Positions 27,436 through 35,244 of a stretch of 40,501 nucleotides of DNA are shown in pieces. The notes under the pieces are model-generated. The model saw only the letters and a list, made by a program, of their open reading frames with translations. It was not told the origin of the DNA and did not search any database. Positions within the stretch are counted from its first letter, which is position 1. Each line of letters begins with the position of its first letter. The stretch is from Bacteroidales bacterium (GTDB taxonomy: Bacteria > Bacteroidota > Bacteroidia > Bacteroidales > JAADGE01), in the NCBI GenBank assembly GCA_021648725.1, contig JAKISF010000005.1:76375-116875 (forward strand). Reading direction: 5' to 3'. Both the position numbers and the translations under genes were made by a program.

Positions 27436-28182
27436 TTAAAATGCAATAATAATCCATATTATTCCCACAATAACAGCTGCCGAACCTCCGAAGATTCTTA
27501 AAAAAATTGAGAGCTTTTTGTTGTTTTTTTCATCGGTTTTTTGTGTAATTATTCCTAATGTAACGGAATATGCAACCATTGCTAAAATAGTTCCTGCACC
27601 GAAACCGCTTAAGTACATTACTGAGTCAATTTTTGAAGGCAATGCTAATGTCGGTAATATTGCAATTAAATGAGAAACACCTGCAACACCGTGTATAATT
27701 CCTATTCCTAATGCACTTAATACATTTTGCCTATGATTTCTTTTATGCTTGTGGGTATGTTTTTCTTCTTCTCCGTGTTTGTGTGAATGTATATGTACTT
27801 CATTGTCATGTGTATGCGGATGACTATGTTTGTGTTTGCTCCCGTGTTTTTTTTTGATTCTTAAAAAAGCAAAAATACCGATTGCAATTAACAGAAACCC
27901 TACAAATTTTTCTCCGTGTTCGGAAATTGCTTCAATATTTATTTGTTCTTTCAGTAAAATAAAAATAATACCGATAATAAGCATTCCGAGTGTGTGTCCT
28001 ATGCCCCAAGAAAAACCTATTGACCATGATTTCTTTTTGCTGTCGATTGTTAAAGGTGTTACGGCTGCAAGATGGTCGGGCCCGGAAATTACATGAATCA
28101 TACTCATTACTAAACCTGCCAAAATCGGTATTTCGGAATAACTTAAACCTGTGCTGCCGTGCAGTAAAATAAAATTTAACAT
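27436..28182 (-). CDS. Nickel/cobalt (UreH/RcnA-type) membrane transporter with histidine-rich loop
   Basis: A 248-residue protein with six hydrophobic helices. The first carries the signature HVISGPDHLAAVTP and the second SWGIGHTLGMLIIG; the HxxxxDH and GHxxG type histidines are those of nickel/cobalt transporters of the UreH/HupE/RcnA group. Residues ~108-150 form a cytoplasmic loop with about 14 histidines within 40 residues, expected to bind metal. A second half with IGIIHGVAGVSHLIAILP repeats the pattern. The gene starts 5 bases after the hypD stop, in the same orientation, so nickel supply for [NiFe] hydrogenase maturation is the natural role. Direction of transport cannot be told from the sequence. 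Confidence 0.85.
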   Translation of the reverse strand: MLNFILLHGSTGLSYSEIPILAGLVMSMIHVISGPDHLAAVTPLTIDSKKKSWSIGFSWGIGHTLGMLIIGIIFILLKEQINIEAISEHGEKFVGFLLIAIGIFAFLRIKKKHGSKHKHSHPHTHDNEVHIHSHKHGEEEKHTHKHKRNHRQNVLSALGIGIIHGVAGVSHLIAILPTLALPSKIDSVMYLSGFGAGTILAMVAYSVTLGIITQKTDEKNNKKLSIFLRIFGGSAAVIVGIIWIIIAF

Positions 28183-28187
28183 GTTTT

Positions 28188-29270
28188 TTATTTTTTATAT
28201 CTGAAATATGCATTGCATGCTCCTTCGTTGGAAACCATAGGTGCACCAAGCGGATTTTCGGGTTTACATTCTTTCCTGAATGCCGGACATTGAGAAGGTT
28301 TTTTTAATCCTTGCATAATTTCGCCTGAAATACAAATTTTAGGCTCTTCAATTTTATATTTTTCCAACTTGAATATTTTATCGGCATCAAATTCTTTATA
28401 TTTTTCTTTAATTTTTAAACCGCTTTTCGGAATTTCACCGATACCTCGCCAACTTCTGTCGGTTATTTCAAAAATTTCAAACATAGTTTTTTGTGCAGGA
28501 ATATTACCTTCTTTTCTTGCAAGTCTTTTGTATTCATTTTCAACAATATATTTCTTGCTTTCTAATTGTTTTACGGTTGCCAAAATTCCTTTTAAAATAT
28601 CAACGGGTTCAAAACCTGTTACAACAATCGGGGTTTTATATTGCTCGGCAATAGGTATATACTCTTCATAACCCATAATTGTACACACATGCCCTGCGGC
28701 TAAAAAACCTTGAATTAAATTGTCGGGCGAAGATAATATTGTATGCATTGCAGGCGGAACCAAAACATGAGAGCTTAAAATCAAATAGTTGTTAAGTTTG
28801 CGTCTTTTTGCTTCAAGAACCGACATTGCATTTGCCGGTGCTGTTGTTTCAAAACCCACTGCAAGAAAAACAACTTTTTTGTCAGGATTTTTTTCGGCAA
28901 TATTAACGGCATCAAGCGGAGAGTAAACAATTCTTACATCACCGCCTTCGGCTTTTATTTTTAATAAATCTGTTGAGGAGCCGGGAACTCGAAGCATATC
29001 ACCGAATGAGGTAAAAATAACATCTTCTTTTCGAGCAATAAAATGAGCCTTGTCAATAATTTCCAAAGGAGTTACGCATACAGGGCAACCCGGACCGTGA
29101 ACAAGTGTAATTTCTTCGGGCAAAAATTCTTGCAATCCGTATTTCATTATGGAATGCGTTTGACCGCCGCATATTTCCATAATTGTCCATTTATTTTTTG
29201 TTGCGGCTTTTATCTTTTTTGAAAGATTTTTTACTGTTTCGATATTTCTGAACTCATCAACGTATTTCAT
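28188..29270 (-). CDS. hypD: Hydrogenase maturation protein HypD
   Basis: A 360-residue cytoplasmic iron-sulfur protein that, with HypC, is the scaffold on which the Fe(CN)2CO group of [NiFe] hydrogenases is built. Motifs present: [21 protein letters not shown] (the catalytic cysteine region), [11 protein letters not shown], and the four C-terminal cysteines of the [4Fe-4S] cluster ([25 protein letters not shown]). I start at the ATG at 29268-29270, one base after the hypC stop; a TTG 54 bases upstream would add a lysine-rich stretch inside hypC that is not family-like. Partner genes hypA, B, E and F and the hydrogenase itself are not in the window. Confidence 0.96.
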   Translation of the reverse strand: MKYVDEFRNIETVKNLSKKIKAATKNKWTIMEICGGQTHSIMKYGLQEFLPEEITLVHGPGCPVCVTPLEIIDKAHFIARKEDVIFTSFGDMLRVPGSSTDLLKIKAEGGDVRIVYSPLDAVNIAEKNPDKKVVFLAVGFETTAPANAMSVLEAKRRKLNNYLILSSHVLVPPAMHTILSSPDNLIQGFLAAGHVCTIMGYEEYIPIAEQYKTPIVVTGFEPVDILKGILATVKQLESKKYIVENEYKRLARKEGNIPAQKTMFEIFEITDRSWRGIGEIPKSGLKIKEKYKEFDADKIFKLEKYKIEEPKICISGEIMQGLKKPSQCPAFRKECKPENPLGAPMVSNEGACNAYFRYKK

Positions 29271-29271
29271 C

Positions 29272-29541
29272 TTATTCTGCTTTTTTTGAGAATTTATCGT
29301 CTTCTTCTTTTTGCATTTCGGCAAACTCGTTTGAAGTTTTTATTGCTTCTTCGGCTTCTTCTGTGCTAATTATTTCAAGTGCCGTTCCTACATGAGCCAT
29401 AACATAATCGCCGACTTTTGCCTCAGGTAACCATTGAATATTTATTTCTTTTATTGCTCCTCCGAAACTTACTTTTGCGGTTACAAATTCAGAATTGCTT
29501 TTATCAATTGATATTATTTTACCGGGTACTGCTAAACACAT
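29272..29541 (-). CDS. hypC: HypC/HybG/HupF family hydrogenase maturation chaperone
   Basis: An 89-residue cytoplasmic chaperone starting MCLAVPGKI, in which Cys2 is the iron ligand once Met1 is removed, followed by the conserved [13 protein letters not shown] with its histidine. It forms a complex with HypD and delivers the iron group to the hydrogenase large subunit. The acidic and lysine-rich tail (residues ~70-89) is longer than the core domain needs. First gene of the operon hypC-hypD-nickel transporter; its stop TAA is followed after one base by the hypD ATG, suggesting translational coupling. Confidence 0.95.
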   Translation of the reverse strand: MCLAVPGKIISIDKSNSEFVTAKVSFGGAIKEINIQWLPEAKVGDYVMAHVGTALEIISTEEAEEAIKTSNEFAEMQKEEDDKFSKKAE

Positions 29542-29575
29542 AATTAATTGGATATTTATTATTGATATTTTATGT

Positions 29576-29583
29576 TATTTTTG
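29576..29583 (+). promoter_or_regulatory. Bacteroidota -7 promoter box for the capA-like gene
   Basis: TATTTTTG fits TAnnTTTG, 36 bases before the ATG at 29620. It lies inside the longer open frame that begins at 29572, which argues against that start. Confidence 0.5.
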
Positions 29584-29619
29584 ACAATTCAAAGTTGCAA
29601 TATATTAAAAAATATAAAT

Positions 29620-30831
29620 ATGAGAATTATCATGTATAGACTTGTTTTAATAACATTTTTAAGCATTATTTTTATTAAGCTTTCTGATGCACAAATTGAT
29701 TCTGTCAGTTTTGAAAAAGATACAACAGTTAATATTTCTGATACAATATCAAATAATTTTAATGATTCGATACAGCCTCAAACAATGTCATTATTATTTA
29801 TCGGGGATGTTATGGGGCACGGCTCTCAAATTCGTTCAGCATATAATATTAAAACTAATACTTATAACTATGATACGGTTTTTTATTATTTAAACGATGT
29901 AATGTCAGAACCGGATTTTACAATTGCAAATTTAGAAGTTACTTTGGCAGGTCCTATTTATAAGGGTTATCCTCAATTCAGTTCGCCCGATGCTTTGGCG
30001 GAAGCCGGTAAAAAAGCCGGGATTGATGTTTTTGTAACAGCAAATAATCATTGTGTTGACAGGCGTTTACAAGGATTAAACAGAACAATTGATGTTTTAG
30101 ATACATTAGAAATAACGCATACAGGAACTTTTAAAAATAAAGATGCAAGAGACACAACAAATCTTATTATTTTAGAGAAAGACAGTATTAAAGTAGGAAT
30201 TTTGAATTATACTTACGGTACTAACGGCATTCCCGTTCCTGAGCCTGCTGTTGTTAATTTAATTGATACTGCCGTAATGCATAAAGATATTAATTCTGCA
30301 AAAAAAGACAGTTTAGATAAATTAATTATTGTTCTTCATTTCGGAAGTGAGTATCAATCTTACCCGAATAAAACTCAAAAAGATTTAGTTTCTTTTCTGT
30401 TTAAGAAAGGTGCTGATATTATTATAGGCTCACATCCTCACGTAATTCAAAAAATGATGTATTTGCCGGAAAATGACAGCATTAAAGAAAAATTTGTTGC
30501 ATATTCGCTCGGCAATTTTGTTTCGAATCAAAGAAAAACAAAGACTGACGGAGGTGTTATGGCAAGATTAGTTTTAAGAAAAGAAAACGGAAAAACATTT
30601 ATTGATACGAGTAATTATATTTTAACTTGGGTATATAAAAAGCTGAGAACAGGAAATATTTATGATTTTTTTATTTTACCTGCATCACTTTATGAAAATA
30701 AAAAAGATTTCTTTAAAAATCCTGCCGATTATGCAAAAATGAAATTATATATTAAAAACTCTCGTGTTCTTTTAAGTAAAGAGAATGAAAATGTTCTTGA
30801 ATTAAATTTTCTTCAAGATGCTACAAATTAG
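29620..30831 (+). CDS. CapA family metallophosphatase-like protein
   Basis: A 403-residue exported protein with a signal peptide (MRIIMYRLVLITFLSIIF, cleavage near SDAQ). The CapA/PgsA fold is shown by LLFIGDVMGHGSQ, TIANLEVTLAG, VTANNHCVDR, VLHFGSEYQ, GADIIIGSHPHVIQKM and AYSLGNFVSNQR, which supply the Asp, His and Asn metal ligands of calcineurin-type phosphoesterases. In Bacillus, CapA belongs to poly-gamma-glutamate export; here none of the other pgs genes is adjacent, so that product is not supported and a general cell-envelope role is safer. An ATG at 29632 is an alternative start; the ATG at 29572 is upstream of the likely promoter. The gene is divergent from hypC. Confidence 0.85.
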   Translation: MRIIMYRLVLITFLSIIFIKLSDAQIDSVSFEKDTTVNISDTISNNFNDSIQPQTMSLLFIGDVMGHGSQIRSAYNIKTNTYNYDTVFYYLNDVMSEPDFTIANLEVTLAGPIYKGYPQFSSPDALAEAGKKAGIDVFVTANNHCVDRRLQGLNRTIDVLDTLEITHTGTFKNKDARDTTNLIILEKDSIKVGILNYTYGTNGIPVPEPAVVNLIDTAVMHKDINSAKKDSLDKLIIVLHFGSEYQSYPNKTQKDLVSFLFKKGADIIIGSHPHVIQKMMYLPENDSIKEKFVAYSLGNFVSNQRKTKTDGGVMARLVLRKENGKTFIDTSNYILTWVYKKLRTGNIYDFFILPASLYENKKDFFKNPADYAKMKLYIKNSRVLLSKENENVLELNFLQDATN

Positions 30832-30864
30832 AACAATTACCTGTAAAACTAATTGCTTAATGTG

Positions 30865-31782
30865 TTAATGTACATCAACCCCACGCAGCATATAAAATAA
30901 ATGATGCAAGGTTTTTAATATTTCGGTCATATATTCGTTGACGGCTTTTATGCTGCCGGGAAGAGTATATATCAAACTTTCGTCAATTGTTCCTGCAACA
31001 CCTCTGCTTAAAAGAGCATTTGGTTTTATTGAACCGTATTTATAACGAATATGTTCCATTATTCCGGGAATTTCTTTATTGAGCATGGGTTGAACGGTTT
31101 CAACGGTTATGTCTCTTTTGCCTATTCCTGTTCCTCCGGTTGTAATAATTACATCGTATTTTTCTTTTGCAGCCTGTTTAATTAATTCTTTCAGTTTATC
31201 TGCATCATCAGGAATTATTTTTGTCTCAATTTTATGCGGAAGCTCTTTTTTGTCGAAAAGGTCGGTTAATTGCATATAAACAGCAGGACCGCTTTTGTCT
31301 TTATATACTCCTTTGCTTGCTCGGTCGCTTAAAGTAATAATAAGAGCTTTATATGTTTTAGGAATATATTGCATTATGTCTCCGGCTTTTACTTTTCCGG
31401 CTTTGTTTATTCTGCAAAAAATTCCTGTGCGAGGCATTACATAATTTCCGAGTTCTTTAAATTTATCATGAAAGGGTTTCCCGATTTGTGTAACTTCTAA
31501 CTCGGCATTTCCGATTTTAAATTTATCGAAAGGAATAATTTTAGTTTTTCCGATTCCGGAAACGGTTAAGTCTTCCTTAAATTCTCCGAATTTTATATCT
31601 TTTGTGCCGGTTATTTTTTTGAATAATTCAATATGGTCGCTGTCTATTATGCTTATTTTGCCATTTGCAGTTGAATGAACATCACCTTTAATACCTTTTT
31701 CAGTAAATTCAATTTCTTTAACCGGGTGTTTTATTCCTTTTTCGTTTTTAAGGTTTACGGAAAGTATTTTTATTTCTTTCAT
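30865..31782 (-). CDS. MOSC domain fused to MogA/MoaB-type molybdopterin adenylyltransferase
   Basis: A 305-residue fusion. Residues ~1-140 are a MOSC domain (GIKGDVHST, VTQIGKPFHDKF, VMPRTGIFCRI). Residues ~145-305 are a MogA-like domain with ALIITLSDRASKGVYKDKSG, VIITTGGTGIGKRDITVE, NALLSRGVAGTIDESLIYTL and a closing PGSIKAVNEYM, the features of enzymes that adenylate molybdopterin before metal insertion by MoeA. MOSC domains are thought to handle sulfur or bind Moco, and the fused form is known in other anaerobe-rich lineages. The MOSC cysteine is absent here; a histidine sits at that place (PFHDKF). A -7 box at 31809-31816 suggests its own promoter. Likely cytoplasmic Moco synthesis role. 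Confidence 0.9.
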   Translation of the reverse strand: MKEIKILSVNLKNEKGIKHPVKEIEFTEKGIKGDVHSTANGKISIIDSDHIELFKKITGTKDIKFGEFKEDLTVSGIGKTKIIPFDKFKIGNAELEVTQIGKPFHDKFKELGNYVMPRTGIFCRINKAGKVKAGDIMQYIPKTYKALIITLSDRASKGVYKDKSGPAVYMQLTDLFDKKELPHKIETKIIPDDADKLKELIKQAAKEKYDVIITTGGTGIGKRDITVETVQPMLNKEIPGIMEHIRYKYGSIKPNALLSRGVAGTIDESLIYTLPGSIKAVNEYMTEILKTLHHLFYMLRGVDVH

Positions 31783-31808
31783 GTTTCGTATTTAAAAAAT
31801 ATTAAATA

Positions 31809-31816
31809 CAAAGTTA
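31809..31816 (-). promoter_or_regulatory. Bacteroidota -7 promoter box for the MOSC-MogA gene
   Basis: Minus-strand TAACTTTG, 26 bases before the ATG at 31782. Confidence 0.5.
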
Positions 31817-31841
31817 CTTAAAGAAATTTTAAAAATTAAAT

Positions 31842-32309
31842 TTATTGAAGTTCTGTTTTGTTTGCAGGTAAATATATTATTTTATCATTTACGGTAATAT
31901 TTCCGTCTTTTATAACCTTACAGAATATTCCTTCTTTCGGCATAACGCATTTTCCGGCAGCTGTAAATATTGCACAACCGTCACCGTGGCATTTTTTGCC
32001 GATTTGCGTTACTTCCATAACAACTTCTTTTCCTATTTTAATAATATCGCCCGGTTTCATTTCAAAAAGAACCAAACCTTTGGTTGTAATATTCTCGGCA
32101 AATTCGCCGTATTCAATGTCTCTGCCGAGAACACCTTTAAAACGGTTTATACTTTCATCGGCAAGAAGACTGACTTGCCTGTGCCAATCGCCTGCATGTG
32201 CATCGTTTTCAATTCCTTTGTTATTGAGAACTATATTTTTAACAGGTGATTTTATGACACCTTTTTTTTCTGATATATTGACTGAAATAACAGTTCCTTT
32301 ATATTGCAT
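31842..32309 (-). CDS. Stand-alone MOSC domain protein
   Basis: A 155-residue single-domain protein homologous to the first half of the next gene: GIENDAHAGDWHRQVSLLAD, FAENITTKGL, VTQIGKKCHGDGCAIF and CVMPKEGIFCKVI. Unlike the fused copy it keeps the cysteine (KKCH) expected for a sulfur-carrying MOSC protein, and GDWHRQVSLL is the typical MOSC core. MOSC domains occur in Moco sulfurase and in YiiM/YuaD-type proteins that bind Moco. It precedes the MOSC-MogA gene on the same strand with a 59-base gap and appears to be a paralogue by duplication. The exact biochemical job is not established for this subgroup. Confidence 0.9.
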   Translation of the reverse strand: MQYKGTVISVNISEKKGVIKSPVKNIVLNNKGIENDAHAGDWHRQVSLLADESINRFKGVLGRDIEYGEFAENITTKGLVLFEMKPGDIIKIGKEVVMEVTQIGKKCHGDGCAIFTAAGKCVMPKEGIFCKVIKDGNITVNDKIIYLPANKTELQ

Positions 32310-32331
32310 TCTTTATTTCATTAAATTTATG

Positions 32332-32339
32332 CAAAAATA
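32332..32339 (-). promoter_or_regulatory. Bacteroidota -7 promoter box for the MOSC gene
   Basis: Minus-strand TATTTTTG, 22 bases before the ATG at 32309. Confidence 0.5.
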
Positions 32340-32422
32340 TGAAAAAATACGATATGTAATATAAAACATATCCAAAAAAGAATGAATATTTGTTGTATAT
32401 CAAATGTTGTTAAATGATTTTG

Positions 32423-32430
32423 TACTTTTG
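32423..32430 (+). promoter_or_regulatory. Bacteroidota -7 promoter box for the 32451 gene
   Basis: TACTTTTG fits TAnnTTTG and ends 20 bases before the GTG start at 32451, which supports that start. Confidence 0.55.
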
Positions 32431-32450
32431 CTTAAACTTTAAACGTAAAA

Positions 32451-33383
32451 GTGGCACAATCTATAAGTTATAAAGAAGGGGAAAGTATTCGATTTAAGAT
32501 TAATAAGCATATTGAATTGTCTGAAAATGAGAATTATTATGTTTTGAAGGATGAATTCGGAAGAAAGCAATTGTTGAAATCGGATTTTTATGAGAATTAT
32601 AATTTCAAAATCGGACAAGATATAATTTGCAGAGTTGATCATATTAATTGTTCCGGAAAAATATTCCTTGAACCTGAGCATCCTTTTTATAAGGAAGGGA
32701 AAATTTATGATTTTAAGATTAATAAAGCCGAAATTACAAAAGACAGAACAGGAAAGGGTGTTGTTTCAATTAAGTTTATTGATAATATAGGCAATGTTGC
32801 AACTTGTACGCTGGGAAGTGCTGATTTTCAGGAGTATACGGTCGGCAGACATTTAAGTTGCAAGGTGGAAAGAATAAAAAAAGGAAAGTTGTATTTATCT
32901 CTTGTAAATCAAAAATCACAAGTAGATTTTAATAAAGGAGAATATTATAAGTTTAAGATTTCTGACATTAAAACTTTGAAAGATAATATAAAATATTACA
33001 TTTTAACAGATGAACAAAACAATATTAATCTTTTAAAGTGTGAATTTTACCGGCATCATAATTTAAAAAAGGGGCAAATAATTGAATGTACAATAATTAA
33101 ATACAGCTCAAAAGGCTATTATATTTTAGAACCGAAGCATCCGTACTATGAAATAGGGAAAACTTATGAGTTTGAATTTGTGAAAGAAGAAAAAGATGCA
33201 AAAAGTAAGATTACAGGAGATTATGATATTACGGTAAAGGATATTTTCGGAGAATATGTGAAATTTATGTCTGAAAAGAGTTTGCTGATTGACGGAATAA
33301 ATCCTAAAAGTTTAAAATGTAAAGTTTCGGGTGTTAAAAAAGGGAAGCCTTTGCTAAATGCAGAAACATCCGAAAGACTTTAA
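32451..33383 (+). CDS. Protein with four OB/S1-like repeats in an ABAB arrangement
   Basis: A 310-residue cytoplasmic protein starting with GTG. It is made of two copies of a ~155-residue unit, each with two OB-like modules. In the first type, KIGQDIICRVDHINCSGKIF and EPEHPFYKEGK (residues ~50-85) match KKGQIIECTIIKYSSKGYYI and EPKHPYYEIGK (residues ~205-240). In the second type, GRHLSCKVERIKKGKLYLSL matches LKCKVSGVKKGKPLLNA. The G-x-x-x-x-C-x-V pattern with a following strand is that of S1/OB folds, so RNA or single-stranded DNA binding is a reasonable inference, not shown. I do not recognise a named family. It sits between Moco genes on the opposite strand. Confidence 0.72.
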   Translation: MAQSISYKEGESIRFKINKHIELSENENYYVLKDEFGRKQLLKSDFYENYNFKIGQDIICRVDHINCSGKIFLEPEHPFYKEGKIYDFKINKAEITKDRTGKGVVSIKFIDNIGNVATCTLGSADFQEYTVGRHLSCKVERIKKGKLYLSLVNQKSQVDFNKGEYYKFKISDIKTLKDNIKYYILTDEQNNINLLKCEFYRHHNLKKGQIIECTIIKYSSKGYYILEPKHPYYEIGKTYEFEFVKEEKDAKSKITGDYDITVKDIFGEYVKFMSEKSLLIDGINPKSLKCKVSGVKKGKPLLNAETSERL

Positions 33384-33504
33384 ACTTCTGTTTTGTTTCA
33401 GCTATCGAAGGATACATGACGATTATTTTTATCAAATATTTTTTAAAAATTCTAAGAAAATTGATATATTCGACCTCAAATTATTAAATTTAAAAATATT
33501 ACTT

Positions 33505-33906
33505 ATGAAAAATTTTATTATTATTTTAGTTGCGGGTTTTCTTTTTTCTTGCGGCGGGAGTTCCGAAGTTGACCAAACAAAACCTGAGAGTATCTTAAAT
33601 GCTGTATTTAGTGCTGCAAATTCCGGAGACTATGCTTTACTGAAAGATTTTTGTGACCCGAAAGGAGAGGGAGACAAAGATGTACAAATGATTTGTGAAG
33701 TTGCCGCAGAAAATGCGGATAAAGAACTTATTTCAGAATTTAAAAAGTATTTCTCAAAAGGAAAAATTACCGGAGAAGTTGATATCGAAAAAGATGACGG
33801 AGTAGAATATGCTGAACTTCCTTTTAGTTTCGGACCTAACGGAGATAAAAAAGAGGTAATGGTACTTGTAAAAAGGGAAGGAAATTGGTATTTATACAGT
33901 TTTTAA
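33505..33906 (+). CDS. Small lipoprotein, NTF2-like (DUF4878 type)
   Basis: A 133-residue lipoprotein: hydrophobic N-terminus MKNFIIILVAGFLFSC with lipobox LFSC (Cys16), then GGSSE. The mature domain begins KPESILNAVFSAANSGDYAL and ends LVKREGNWYLYSF, the pattern of cystatin/NTF2-like DUF4878 lipoproteins (a helix, then a curved sheet ending in 'W.L'). DUF4878 proteins have no established enzymatic role. The start at 33505 is chosen because it gives the lipobox; the frame is open further upstream to 33358 but overlaps the end of the previous gene. Convergent with moaC, 48 bases away. Confidence 0.78.
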   Translation: MKNFIIILVAGFLFSCGGSSEVDQTKPESILNAVFSAANSGDYALLKDFCDPKGEGDKDVQMICEVAAENADKELISEFKKYFSKGKITGEVDIEKDDGVEYAELPFSFGPNGDKKEVMVLVKREGNWYLYSF

Positions 33907-33954
33907 GAAATACCGCATAATGCAGAACTGTATCATTATTAGTATGATAAAGTT

Positions 33955-34410
33955 TTACATAATATCTTCTTTCGTTTTTTTCATCAAAGTGATTTCTTCA
34001 ATTACCATATTTTTGTCAACAGCTTTGCACATATCATAAACTGTCAGTAATGCAACGGAAACTGCCGTGAGTGCTTCCATCTCTATTCCGGTTTGACCGA
34101 TACATCTTGTTTCGGCAATAACTTTTACACCTGTTTTGTTCAGGTTTGCTTTCACGTCAATTTTTGTTATTTGCAAAGGATGGCAAAGAGGAATAAGTTC
34201 ATAAGTTTTTTTGCCGCCCATAATGCCTGCAATTTCTGAAATTGTAAGAACATCACCTTTTTTATTGCTGTTTTCTTTAATCAGTTTTATTGCGTCTTCG
34301 GAAATTTTTATATGACCCTCGGCAACTGCAACTCTTTTTTGGTTAGGCTTACTACCTACATCAACCATGTTTGCTTTTCCTGAATTATCTACGTGACTTA
34401 GTTTTGGCAT
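33955..34410 (-). CDS. moaC: Cyclic pyranopterin monophosphate synthase
   Basis: The second enzyme of Moco biosynthesis, turning the MoaA product into cyclic pyranopterin monophosphate. The 151-residue length is near normal. Motifs: LSHVDNSGKANMVDVGSK at the N-terminus, MGGKKTYELIPLCHPLQITK and GIEMEALTAVSVALLTVYDM followed by CKAVDK, which contains the conserved histidine, aspartate and lysine of the active site. I start at ATG 34408-34410; a TTG at 34428 would add six residues and brings the start to 16 bases after the moaA stop. Last gene of the unit modE-moeA-moaA-moaC. Confidence 0.95.
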   Translation of the reverse strand: MPKLSHVDNSGKANMVDVGSKPNQKRVAVAEGHIKISEDAIKLIKENSNKKGDVLTISEIAGIMGGKKTYELIPLCHPLQITKIDVKANLNKTGVKVIAETRCIGQTGIEMEALTAVSVALLTVYDMCKAVDKNMVIEEITLMKKTKEDIM

Positions 34411-34443
34411 CTTTTTGTTATCTGGCAATTGTTAGTTTTAATT

Positions 34444-35244
34444 TTATCCTCCGATATTATAAAACTTTGATTTTACGGCAATATGTCCGCTTTTTGGTTT
34501 GTTTGAGATTGCTTTCTCAAATGCTTTTTCAATTCCGAGTTCTCTTATGTTGTATCTTGCATCGCTGAAAAGACATGGTAAGATATCTCCTTTTGCAGTA
34601 AGTCTTAATCGGTTGCAGATACTGCAATTTCCTCCTGTTCCGCCTTTTACTGCCGAAAAACTTCCTGTTTCTAAATTCATTTCATTAATAAAACGAACTT
34701 GCAAAGCGTTTTCTTTACAAAATTTTGCAATTTCAATCGCATCGGGTTCATTAACAGAATTTTTAATAACACAATTTATTTTTACAGGTGTTAAACCGGC
34801 TTTTTTTGCAGCTTTAATTCCTGCATAAACTTTTGTAATATCTCCGACTCTTGTAATTTTTCTGTATTTTTCAGAATCTAAGGTATCTAAACTGATATTT
34901 ACTCTGTGTAAACCGGCATCAGCTAAATCTTGTGCATATTTATCAAGTAAAATACCGTTTGTTGTCATTCCGAAATCTTTAATGCCGTCAATTTCGGCAA
35001 TCATCTTCACCAAATCAATAATTCCTTTTTTTACGAGAGGTTCACCGCCGGTTATACGAATTTTATTAACTCCCGAACTTACGGCATATTTAATTGTTTC
35101 AACAATTTCGTGAAATCTTAAAATGTCTTTATGTTGCATCAACTTAACACCTTCGGCAGGCATACAGTAGGTGCATCTTAAATTGCATCTGTCGGTTACG
35201 GAAACCCGCAAGTAATTTATCTTTCTTTTATATTTGTCGTACAT
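34444..35244 (-). CDS. moaA: GTP 3',8-cyclase (MoaA), short form
   Basis: Radical-SAM enzyme catalysing the first step of Moco biosynthesis from GTP. The N-terminal cluster motif CNLRCTYC, the ITGGEP motif and TTNGILL are present. The C-terminal second-cluster motif CSICNRLRLTAKGDILPC, with the GTP-binding arginines in NRLR, and the terminal IGG are also intact. At 266 residues it is about 60 shorter than the usual 320-330. The missing part lies between FINEMN and GGNCSIC, where Escherichia coli MoaA has a longer insert. The ATG at 35242-35244 overlaps the end of moeA by 17 bases; a TTG at 35250 is a less likely start. Confidence 0.93.
   Translation of the reverse strand: MYDKYKRKINYLRVSVTDRCNLRCTYCMPAEGVKLMQHKDILRFHEIVETIKYAVSSGVNKIRITGGEPLVKKGIIDLVKMIAEIDGIKDFGMTTNGILLDKYAQDLADAGLHRVNISLDTLDSEKYRKITRVGDITKVYAGIKAAKKAGLTPVKINCVIKNSVNEPDAIEIAKFCKENALQVRFINEMNLETGSFSAVKGGTGGNCSICNRLRLTAKGDILPCLFSDARYNIRELGIEKAFEKAISNKPKSGHIAVKSKFYNIGG

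Noticed and set aside
27932-28249. A 105-residue minus-strand frame overlapping the nickel transporter and hypD
   Set aside because: Different frame of two well-identified genes, with no family-like features.
29271-29324. Upstream TTG start for hypD
   Set aside because: It would encode a lysine-rich stretch within hypC; the ATG one base after the hypC stop is the normal arrangement.
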